Positions 28,402-35,746 of a stretch of DNA of 41,978 bases are shown here, piece after piece. Origin of the DNA: CBDDLJ01 sp965230635 (GTDB taxonomy: Bacteria > Pseudomonadota > Gammaproteobacteria > UBA1113); NCBI GenBank assembly GCA_965230635.1, contig CBDDLJ010000020.1, positions 1 to 41,978 on the forward strand, read 5' to 3'. Positions within the stretch are counted from its first letter, which is position 1, and each line of letters begins with the position of its first letter. The translations under genes and the position numbers were made by a program. The notes beneath the pieces are model-generated. The model was not told the origin of the DNA. It was given only the letters and a program-made list of their open reading frames with translations, and did not search any database.

Positions 28402-29919
28402 ATGTGTGGCATTGTGAGTGTGATAGGTGTACCACAAGCAAATCAAGAAATTTTTGATGCATTAACCCTGTTGCAGCATCGAGGTCAAGATGCTGCAGGT
28501 ATTATGACCTCGGATGATCAGCAATTTTTCTTGCGTAAATCCAATGGCTTAGTGCGTGATGTTATATATACACGCCATATGCTGCGTTTGCAAGGCCACA
28601 AAGGAATAGGTCATGTGCGCTATCCCACTGCGGGTACGGCAAGTGAAGCAGAGGCACAACCTTTATATGTCAATTCGCCTTATGGTATTGCCCTGGCTCA
28701 CAATGGCAATTTGATTAATTCACGTGAGTTGAGAGATGCTTTGTGGAAGTCCGATTTGCGTCATTTGAATACAGCGTCTGATTCTGAAGTTATTTTAAAT
28801 GTATTTGCTAATGAATTGCAACGAGGCGCTAAAGTCCAACTAACACCAGAAGATGTTTTTAGAGCAGTAAATGCAGTGCATAAACGTTGTATCGGTGCTT
28901 ATGCTGTGGTTGTTATGATTACTGGCTATGGTATTGTTGGCTTTCGTGACCCACACGGCATTCGTCCTCTTTGTTTTGGTAAAAAGAAAAATGAACAGGG
29001 TGATGCTTACATGATATCATCGGAAAGTGTTGCTTTAACCGCATTAGATTATCAATTAATTGATGATGTTTTACCAGGAGAAGCCATATTTATTGATAAT
29101 AAAAAACAATTACATCGGCAGCAGTGTGCCGATCAACCAGGTTATTCACCATGTCTTTTTGAATATGTTTATTTAGCTAGACCCGACTCATTGATAGATA
29201 AAGTGTCTGTATATAAGGTGCGATTAAAATTAGGTGATTTTCTTGCTGAAAAAATCCAGCGTGAGTGGCGTGAACACGACATTGATGTGGTCATGCCAAT
29301 ACCTGAGACCAGTCGTGTTGCTGCTTACTCACTGTCACTACGTTTAGGATTAAAATACCGAGAAGGATTGGTAAAAAATAATTACATTGGTCGCACATTT
29401 ATCATGCCAGGGCAAAAGAAACGAAAAAAATCCGTACGACAGAAACTAAATGTGATTGACTTAGAATTTCGAAATAAAAATGTCTTATTGGTTGATGATT
29501 CTATTGTTCGAGGCACAACAGCAAAAGAAATTATTCAAATGGCTCGTGAGGCAGGAGCAAAAAAGATTTATTTAGCATCCGCATCGCCAGAAATATGTTA
29601 CCCCAATGTGTACGGTATTGATATGCCAGCGGTAAATGAATTAATTGCACATGGTCGATCCGTTGATGAAATGAAGCAATTATTAGCTGTAGATGGATTA
29701 ATTTTTCAAGACTTGTCTGCTTTAATTGCAGCAGCGCGTGAAGGCAATGCAAAAATCACACGATTTGAAGATAGTGTCTTTACAGGTGATTATATTACTG
29801 GTGGCGTGACCAAAGAGTACTTAGATTACGTGCGCACTCAACGCAATGATAGTGTACGACAAAGCAGTTTAACAACAAATAACCAAAGTTCAATTGACTT
29901 GTGTAATAACGATGATTGA
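28402..29919 (+). CDS. purF: Amidophosphoribosyltransferase
   Basis: 505 residues. It catalyses the first committed step of purine synthesis, PRPP plus glutamine to phosphoribosylamine. The N-terminal nucleophile Cys2 is in MCGIVSVIG. The glutaminase blocks QHRGQDAAGI and GHVRYPTAG are clear. The PRPP-binding motif NVLLVDDSIVRGTTAKEI is near residue 360. GAGGG lies upstream of the start, about 90 bp after cvpA. The 3' end overlaps the miaE start by 8 bases. Confidence 0.97.
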   Translation: MCGIVSVIGVPQANQEIFDALTLLQHRGQDAAGIMTSDDQQFFLRKSNGLVRDVIYTRHMLRLQGHKGIGHVRYPTAGTASEAEAQPLYVNSPYGIALAHNGNLINSRELRDALWKSDLRHLNTASDSEVILNVFANELQRGAKVQLTPEDVFRAVNAVHKRCIGAYAVVVMITGYGIVGFRDPHGIRPLCFGKKKNEQGDAYMISSESVALTALDYQLIDDVLPGEAIFIDNKKQLHRQQCADQPGYSPCLFEYVYLARPDSLIDKVSVYKVRLKLGDFLAEKIQREWREHDIDVVMPIPETSRVAAYSLSLRLGLKYREGLVKNNYIGRTFIMPGQKKRKKSVRQKLNVIDLEFRNKNVLLVDDSIVRGTTAKEIIQMAREAGAKKIYLASASPEICYPNVYGIDMPAVNELIAHGRSVDEMKQLLAVDGLIFQDLSALIAAAREGNAKITRFEDSVFTGDYITGGVTKEYLDYVRTQRNDSVRQSSLTTNNQSSIDLCNNDD

Positions 29920-30514
29920 TCTCTCTCCTATTAATCAATTTTTGTCATGTAAAACCCCTGATGCCTGGATTAAAACAGCCAAAAAAAATATCACCATTTT
30001 ATTAATTGATCATGCTAATTGTGAAAAGAAAGCGGCATCTAGCGCAATGAATTTAATTTACCGCTATCACCAACATATAGACTTATTACAAAAAATGTCA
30101 CGTTTGTGTCGTGAAGAAATGCGTCATTTTGAGCAAGTATTAGCGATCATGCAAAAGCGCAACATTAACTATGATTTCTTGTCATCCAGTCGTTACGCTG
30201 CAGAATTACGCAAACAAGCTCGCACAAATGAGCCAGAAAGATTAATTGATCTGTTGATAATAGGCGCTTTTATTGAAGCACGCTCTTGTGAGCGGTTTTC
30301 GCAGTTAGTAGAATGTGTGGATGAAGAATTAAGTCGATTTTATTTATCCCTATTAAAGTCAGAGTCACGACATTTTCAAGACTATTTGCTTTTGGCTGAA
30401 AAGTACAGTCCTACGCCTATTGTTGATAGGCTTGATTTCTTTGAAAAAATTGAAGCAAATTTAATTCTCAGTCCGGATACACATTTTCGATTTCATAGTG
30501 GTGTTCAGCAATAA
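29912..30514 (+). CDS. miaE: tRNA 2-methylthio-N6-isopentenyladenosine hydroxylase MiaE
   Basis: 200 residues from ATG 29912 (a TTG at 29894 is in frame but deeper inside purF). A non-haem di-iron enzyme that hydroxylates ms2i6A37 of tRNA. Likely iron ligands are in HANCEKKAASSAMN, CREEMRHFEQVL, FIEARSCERF and LKSESRHFQDYL. The overlap with purF suggests co-transcription. Known: MiaE is scattered among gammaproteobacteria, and its product links to growth on dicarboxylic acids in Salmonella. The next feature downstream is the buried 3' end of the convergent ATPase gene. Confidence 0.9.
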   Translation: MIDLSPINQFLSCKTPDAWIKTAKKNITILLIDHANCEKKAASSAMNLIYRYHQHIDLLQKMSRLCREEMRHFEQVLAIMQKRNINYDFLSSSRYAAELRKQARTNEPERLIDLLIIGAFIEARSCERFSQLVECVDEELSRFYLSLLKSESRHFQDYLLLAEKYSPTPIVDRLDFFEKIEANLILSPDTHFRFHSGVQQ

Positions 30515-30605
30515 AGCAGAGTAAAGTCGTCATTATTACTATAGCCCAATAAATTTGTCATTGATCCTCCTCTCTTAGAAAGTCAGAGATATCAATAATT
30601 CTATA

Positions 30606-30613
30606 AAAATAAT
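30606..30613. repeat. Target duplication of IS66 copy B, left
   Basis: AAAATAAT, identical to 32985-32992. IS66 elements are known to duplicate 8 bp. Confidence 0.93.
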
Positions 30614-30694
30614 GTAAGCCCCTAATAATCACACCCTTGGCAATATTTTCCTAACAACTAGAATGACTCCAAGTTAGCAAGCATGGAGTAATCA

Positions 30695-31018
30695 ATGAAA
30701 GTAAGAACCAGCAAGAAGCGTTTTAGTGACAAAGAGCGGGAGCGTTACGTAGCAGCGTGGGAGCAAAGTGGTAAAACTCGTGTTGCTTTTGCAGAGGAAA
30801 TTGATGTCAGTAGTAAAACGCTTTGTCGCTGGATAAGAGAACGAAGAGCCCCATTACCACTGGTGACTGCGCAGACATCAGGTTTTACTAGTGAACTGAA
30901 TCCAGCCCTATTACCTGAAAAACTCAGTGTAGATATTTTATTACACAATGGCATTCGGGTTTGTATTTTAAGTCATCATAATATACAAAAACTCTTATCG
31001 ATTATAAAGGAACTTTAA
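30695..31018 (+). CDS. tnpA: IS66 accessory protein TnpA
   Basis: 107 residues; the same helix-turn-helix protein as in copy A, with a few substitutions (for example KERERYVAAWEQ, EEIDVSSK). Intact and first in the element. Confidence 0.94.
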   Translation: MKVRTSKKRFSDKERERYVAAWEQSGKTRVAFAEEIDVSSKTLCRWIRERRAPLPLVTAQTSGFTSELNPALLPEKLSVDILLHNGIRVCILSHHNIQKLLSIIKEL

Positions 31019-31020
31019 TC

Positions 31021-31371
31021 ATGCAGTTAACCTTACACAGCAATCAAATTTGGATTGGTCGTGAAGCAGTTGACTTCAGAAAAGCAATAGATGGTCTCTG
31101 CAGTGTGGTGATAGAACAGTTTGGACACAATCCACAACAGGGGATTTATATATTTTATAATCGTGGACGAGATAAGATTAAGGTGTTAGGTTGGCACCGC
31201 AATGGTTTTGTATTGATTTATAAACGACTGGAGCATGGGCGATTTCACATAGTAAAGCAAAGTGATGATGTTGTGATGTTGGATGCAAAGCAATTAAGTT
31301 GGTTGTTAGCTGGGTTAGACTGGCCTTTAATGTCAAATTGGGAAGAGCTTAATTACGATGATTACACCTAA
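31021..31371 (+). CDS. tnpB: IS66 accessory protein TnpB
   Basis: 116 residues of the IS66 Orf2-like family, two bases after tnpA. Identical to the copy A protein except at the C-terminus. Confidence 0.95.
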   Translation: MQLTLHSNQIWIGREAVDFRKAIDGLCSVVIEQFGHNPQQGIYIFYNRGRDKIKVLGWHRNGFVLIYKRLEHGRFHIVKQSDDVVMLDAKQLSWLLAGLDWPLMSNWEELNYDDYT

Positions 31372-31424
31372 ATTTTTTGAGAAAAACACTGGTTTTTCTA
31401 GTAAGTTATGTTATCATAACTCTT

Positions 31425-32948
31425 ATGAACACTTCAGAAAATACAACACAAATCGCCGATCCAGTTTCTTCATTACAAGCTGAAATTGTCTCGCTTAAAA
31501 AGCAATTAGACAGTGCTAAAGAAAAAATTACCTGGTGGGAGGAACAATATAAACTCTCTCGTCACCGACGCTTTGGTAAAAGCAGTGAAAAGCATATTAA
31601 CCAGCTGAGTTTGTTTGATGAGATTGAAATGCCTACTGTCAATGAGGAAAGTCAAGAGGCTGAAGATGAAACCATTACTTATACTAGAAAAAAGCGACAA
31701 AAAGGCCATGTGATTGATACCTCTATACTTCAACGAGAAATTTGCCTGCATGATTTGTCCGAAGAGGAAAAAGACTGTGCGTGTTGTGGCGGCAAGATGG
31801 AGAAAATCGGCGAAGATAAACGGGAAAAATTAGTTTACGTGCCGGCTGTTATTAAAGTAGAAGAGCATATTTACCCTAAATATACGTGCCGTCCTTGCGG
31901 AAAGATTAACATGCAAAAAAAAGAAGAAGGACCACTCCCTAAGAGTATGGCCACCAGCAGTTTAATTAGCGAAGTAATCCTTAGCAAATATGAATACCAT
32001 ATTCCACTCTATCGGCGCTCTAAGATGTTTGCCCGTGATGGCATTGACCTACCTGATAACACACTAGGCAATTGGGTCATGCAAGTTTGCGAAGGGTTAG
32101 CTCCCTTAAGAGAGGCCTTATGGGAGCAAGTAGGTCATATCAACTATCTCCAGGCTGACGAAACGCCAGTCAAGGTATTAGATAAAGATAAGAAAGGTTA
32201 CATGTGGTGTTTTCACAGTCCTTCACCAAACAATCAATTTGTTATTTTTGACTATCATCTTAGTCGTGGCTCAGAAGTACCCAGCACGAGGTTAATTGAC
32301 TTCCAGGGGTTACTACAAACTGACGGGTATAGTGGTTATAACAGCATGCGTGCACGTCGTGATGTGATTAATCTTGGTTGCTTTTCCCACTGTCGCCGAA
32401 AGTTTACCGATGCTTATAAAGTCGCGGGGAAAACAACGAAAGGACTCGCTGCTAAAGCATTAAAAATAATGAGAAAGTTATATCGTATTGAGCAGGAAAT
32501 AAAATTCCTCTGTGCTAATGAAAAAAAATCACAACGACAGCAACGTGCCATACCACTCTTGACCTCCTTTCATGATTGGCTCATTGAAAATCAAGCGAGT
32601 GTTTTGCCAAAAAGCCAGCTCGGCAATGCGTTTAACTATGCGATCAAGCAATGGTCGCAACTATCTGCTTATATCGATTATGGAGAGGCTAATATTGACA
32701 ATAACTGGGTAGAAAATCAAATTAGACCTTTTGCTCTGGGACGCCGTAATTGGTTGTTTGTTGGAAATAAGCGTGGTGGTCATGCCGCTGCATTGCTTTA
32801 CAGCTTGATTCAAACATGCAAAATAAACAATGTGAATACAAGAGCCTATTTTACCTACCTGCTTGACCAAATCCACTCACTACGACGTGAGGAAATTGAT
32901 CCTAAAGCATTACTTCCACAGTTTGTTGATCTTACTGCAGTGAAATGA
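31425..32948 (+). CDS. tnpC: IS66 transposase TnpC, intact
   Basis: 507 residues from ATG 31425 (an in-frame start at 31377 is possible but less likely). A leucine-zipper-like coiled coil lies near the N-terminus (SLQAEIVSLKKQLDSAKEK), then the zinc finger CACCGG...YTCRPCG. The DDE core is LQADETPV (D), LQTDGYSGYN (D) and DNNWVENQIRPF (E), and the C-terminal block ends LLPQFVDLTAVK. Unlike copy A it has no frameshift, so it could mobilise both copies. Confidence 0.96.
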   Translation: MNTSENTTQIADPVSSLQAEIVSLKKQLDSAKEKITWWEEQYKLSRHRRFGKSSEKHINQLSLFDEIEMPTVNEESQEAEDETITYTRKKRQKGHVIDTSILQREICLHDLSEEEKDCACCGGKMEKIGEDKREKLVYVPAVIKVEEHIYPKYTCRPCGKINMQKKEEGPLPKSMATSSLISEVILSKYEYHIPLYRRSKMFARDGIDLPDNTLGNWVMQVCEGLAPLREALWEQVGHINYLQADETPVKVLDKDKKGYMWCFHSPSPNNQFVIFDYHLSRGSEVPSTRLIDFQGLLQTDGYSGYNSMRARRDVINLGCFSHCRRKFTDAYKVAGKTTKGLAAKALKIMRKLYRIEQEIKFLCANEKKSQRQQRAIPLLTSFHDWLIENQASVLPKSQLGNAFNYAIKQWSQLSAYIDYGEANIDNNWVENQIRPFALGRRNWLFVGNKRGGHAAALLYSLIQTCKINNVNTRAYFTYLLDQIHSLRREEIDPKALLPQFVDLTAVK

Positions 32949-32984
32949 GCTAAGTTTAATCAGGTGTGATTATTAGGGACTTAC

Positions 32985-32992
32985 AAAATAAT
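32985..32992. repeat. Target duplication of IS66 copy B, right
   Basis: AAAATAAT, identical to 30606-30613. This copy is the one kept when the ATPase frame is rebuilt. Confidence 0.93.
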
Positions 32993-34071
32993 CACCGGTA
33001 GCGACATTGCTAGATACACTGCCAATGTGAAATAAAACGGGAATTACTGCAAATCCTCTGGGCACTTTTAATGCTGCTACTTTATCTTGAACTTCGGATA
33101 TAACATCTGCTCCTAGTTCTCGGCGTTTAAATTTAAATTCACAGACAAATAGATTCTTAGTTGTAGTTTGAATTAAAAAATCAATTTGGCAACCAGCCTT
33201 AATCGTTGACTTAGATTGCCTAAATGGACCGCTAGCAATAATATCAGCTGGATTAATGCCGAGGCTTTCCAGTAACACATTTCTATTTTGCAAAAGCAAT
33301 TGTTCTAGCTGCAGACCGATATGTACTTCAAATCCAGGTAAGCTTGATATGGCTGTATTTTGAAAGCCATTTAAATCGATTTTGTTTCGCTGAGGCTCTA
33401 TGAGTTTTAAATAGAAGCGCATGTAGGGATCACATATTCGATACAAGCTCTGTTTGAGTGGTTTGTTAGTTTTAAATGACCAAAGATTTTGTTTTGATAC
33501 AAAACCAGCAATAATTAAATGTTCCATGAAGCTGCTTAAAGTGCTGCTGTGAGGGAATCCTGTGATTTTGCGTACATCAGCTAATGTTTTCATACCATCC
33601 TTGAGGCTATCAAGAATTTTTTTATAAGCAGCGCCTTTACCACTAAATAAGTCGTGAAAAATGCGATCGAATTCTAAAGCAAGCAGGCTATCTTTTTCAA
33701 AGCACAATTGCTTAATTAAATCATCAGCTGTTTGACCTGGTATGATTTGTTCTAAGTACCAGGGAATTCCACCCAGGATGCTCAGTAATTTATACGTATC
33801 GTAATCAGATCCTTGAAAGCCTGATGAACGAAGCAGCTTATTAGCATCTCTTATTGGAAGTGGCTCTAAGGTAATAGTAAGATTAATTCTACCAAAAAAT
33901 GCCGTGCTTTTTAAGATATTCTCTTCAATCCATGTTGATACTGAGCCACAAAAAACAACCATAATTGATAGTTGTTGTTTGTCCCACCACGCTTTGAGCT
34001 TGGGAATAAAACTTGGATCTTTAGATCCCATCCATGAAATTTCATCGAATAAGATGATGTCGCCAGACTTA

Positions 34072-34231
34072 TAGCGTTTCCCTCTATTGTTGCCCTATAC
34101 TAAGCGAGTATAGTGTTTGCTTGCGAGGTTTCAAAAGCGACGTTTACTTATTGTAAATAAGGTTTTGAATAACGAAGCAAGCAGGCGCTAGATGAAGTCT
34201 TAGTATAGGGCAACAATAGAGGGAAACGCTA
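34072..34231. mobile_element. 160-bp MITE, copy 1 (TA target duplication)
   Basis: Perfect 33-bp terminal inverted repeats (34072-34104 and 34199-34231; outer end TAGCGTTTCCCTC) flanked by TA on both sides (34070-34071 and 34232-34233). It contains no coding capacity. The TA duplication and structure suit a non-autonomous IS630/Tc1-mariner-type element. It interrupts the ATPase gene between the Walker A and Walker B halves; removal with one TA restores the frame (SHI-KSGDIILFDE). Confidence 0.9.
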
Positions 34232-34573
34232 TAATATGGCTACTTAAATGCTCAAAAGCATCAGTCCAATCTTGGAATGTAAAAGGTGGCAATTTCAGGT
34301 GTGCTGCAAGCTGACGTGCAAAATGATCGCGTTGACTTTGATCATCCATGCCTTCTTGGGGAGCCAGCCCTGCAAAATCCCAAAGTCTATTTTCTGGGTA
34401 TAATGATGCAAAGAAATTGACTAAGCGGCTTTTGCCGACTCTTCGCCTACCTTTAATGACAACTAAGTTAGGTGTTTTTTTCTTATGAAGCGCCTTTAAG
34501 CGATCTAACTCATTTTTTCGACCAATAAATGCCTGCGTTGCCATCATAACCTCTTATTCTCTATTTACCATCA

Positions 34574-34602
34574 ATGATATAATGAGACTTGATTGAAGTC
34601 AA
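34574..34602 (-). promoter_or_regulatory. Sigma-70-type promoter of the ATPase pseudogene
   Basis: On the minus strand TTGACT (34602-34597), a 17-bp spacer and TATCAT (34579-34574), both 5 of 6 to consensus. The start codon at 34547 lies about 27 bp downstream, preceded by AGAGG. A GACTT-5-AAGTC inverted repeat (34586-34600) overlaps the -35 box and spacer and could be an operator. Confidence 0.6.
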
Positions 34603-35029
34603 GATATTTTGCTCAAAACGCATTTTTGTCTAAAATGAGACGGTCAGAGTCAATGCTAATGAAAATTACATAGTTGAGGTAAAATTTTTTAGCTTATATT
34701 TTATCCTTTTTGATATTTTGTGCTCTATAACTGGGTCCATTAATTTTAAACAATTAAAATTAACAAATCCGGCGCAAGGTATTTAATCTTACCTCATTCT
34801 GATGGATACCAGCTTTTCAAAAATCACTCTCCACATTCAAACGCACAAAGGACCATATAGTCAATAGCAGAATGCATTCTCAGGGCAAAATCATACATCG
34901 CTCTCTATTTGATTAATTAATAATTCACTTCGAAATTTGTCATTCCACATCGCCTGTTTCGATTTTCTTTTCATATTTTTTTTCTGCAAGGGTATAGTTT
35001 TAATTGTGTCAGTCTTTTCTAAAATAGGA
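34603..35029. other. Intergenic region with a possible IS3-type relic
   Basis: No gene. On the minus strand around 34830-34890 a short frame reads RMHSAIDYMVLCAFECGE and then stops, resembling the C-terminus of IS3-family OrfB (R-x-HSAIDYxSPxxFE). It is too short to be certain. The rest is AT-rich without recognisable features. Confidence 0.3.
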
Positions 35030-35320
35030 AGGTTCGCCAGTATATTAGGGAACAATTAGTAAAACATTGTGTATTAGTGTATGAGCAAGCCCGCACTGTG
35101 CTGGTGACGCAAACAGAAAAATTAACATTACCGCCACCGCTTATCCAACAAATCCAGAAAGATCTGCAAACTTACCGAATAAATATTGACGATTCAGTCA
35201 GCATTTTTTCTAAGTTGAATTTATTTTTTAAATCAGCAATGAATTTTTTTTCCCTCACGACATACTGAAAAGCGCAGTGGTCAAACAAGCTGTAGTAATA
35301 TTGGTCAAGTTATTCAATGA
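35030..35320 (+). pseudogene. C-terminal remnant of a fourth NACHT gene
   Basis: It reads RQYIREQLVKH...VLVYEQARTVLVTQ...LPPPLIQQIQKDLQTYRINIDD, the C-terminal domain of the NACHT family, closest by eye to NACHT 2. It lacks the three residues AGQ after VTQ and has a frameshift at 35241-35250. The former stop aligns with TGA 35318-35320. Everything upstream (ATPase and repeats) is missing. It is followed by a NACHT leader and NACHT 3, the same order as NACHT 2 - leader - NACHT 1. Confidence 0.88.
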
Positions 35321-35746
35321 ATGTCGTTATCTTACTGCGAAGTGCCGTTATAGCATTTCCCTATATTGTTGACCTATTCTAAGCGAGTATAGTGTTTGCT
35401 TGCGAGGTTTCAAAAGCGACGTTTACTTATTGTCAATAAGGTTTTGAATAACGAAGCAAGCAGGCGCTAGATGAAGTCTTAGGATAGGTCAACAATATAG
35501 GGAAATGCTATAAAGTGCGGGGATCTCTAAGGTGCTAATTTGCATGTTACCAACAAACAAATATAAAGCAGGATGATGGATGCTTTGGGATGTGTTATTA
35601 TTCTTAGTCAAACTAGGGGTTTCAAACAGGAACAATCAATATTTTGTTGATGATCAGCGATATAGTTTGTTAATATCATCCGTATCAGGATGTTGTGATG
35701 AGCCAGTTTAGCCGATTTTTGTGATTATATTGCAACAGGAGGTCTT
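35321..35746 (+). promoter_or_regulatory. Conserved NACHT leader, copy 3, carrying a MITE
   Basis: Homologous to leaders 1 and 2, with two differences: a 160-bp MITE inserted at its upstream end and a deletion of about 60 bp in an A/T-rich stretch near 35641. The candidate promoter TTGATG (35647-35652), 18-bp spacer, TAATAT (35671-35676) is kept. AGGAGG precedes ATG 35747. Confidence 0.65.
35351..35510. mobile_element. 160-bp MITE, copy 2 (TA target duplication)
   Basis: Same length and interior as copy 1. The inverted repeats (outer end TAGCATTTCCCTA) differ from copy 1 at several positions, and both ends carry the same changes. It is flanked by TA (35349-35350 and 35511-35512). The homologous spot in leader 1 is an empty site: collapsing one TA gives CCGTTAAAGTG against CGTTAAAATG there. 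Confidence 0.92.

Larger units (their letters stand above)
30614..32984 (+). mobile_element. IS66-family element, copy B (complete)
   Basis: 2371 bp with inverted ends GTAAGCCCCTAATAATCA and TGATTATTAGGGACTTAC, three intact genes tnpA-tnpB-tnpC, and a perfect 8-bp target duplication. It is inserted near the 3' end of the ATPase gene. Nearly identical to copy A, in the opposite orientation. Confidence 0.97.
30558..34547 (-). pseudogene. AAA ATPase/DUF234-type protein, broken by a MITE and by IS66 copy B
   Basis: The gene reads from ATG 34547. Walker A is a variant (GRRRVGKSRL) within FIGRKNELDRLKAL...NLVVIKGRRRVGKS. The frame hits the MITE at 34231 and stops. Beyond it the reading resumes with Walker B (DIILFDEISW) and continues to a C-terminal nuclease-like domain (CQIDFLIQ...LFVCEFKFKRREL, a D...E-x-K pattern). 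IS66 copy B then cuts the last 16 codons. Deleting the MITE with one TA and IS66 with one 8-bp repeat gives a single 482-residue frame ending DISDFLREEDQ. Such archaeal-type ATPases with DUF234 are of unknown role, possibly toxin-like or mobile. As it stands the middle piece (34031-32973) ends VSP from IS66 sequence. A good promoter lies upstream. Confidence 0.88.

Noticed and set aside
7103..32984. Inversion between the two IS66 copies as the origin of the present layout
   Set aside because: Copy B keeps matching 8-bp flanks and its host gene continues on both sides, which an inversion through it would have destroyed.
34200..34547. A separate small ATPase gene
   Set aside because: Its last residues are translated from the MITE; it is the 5' part of the interrupted ATPase gene.
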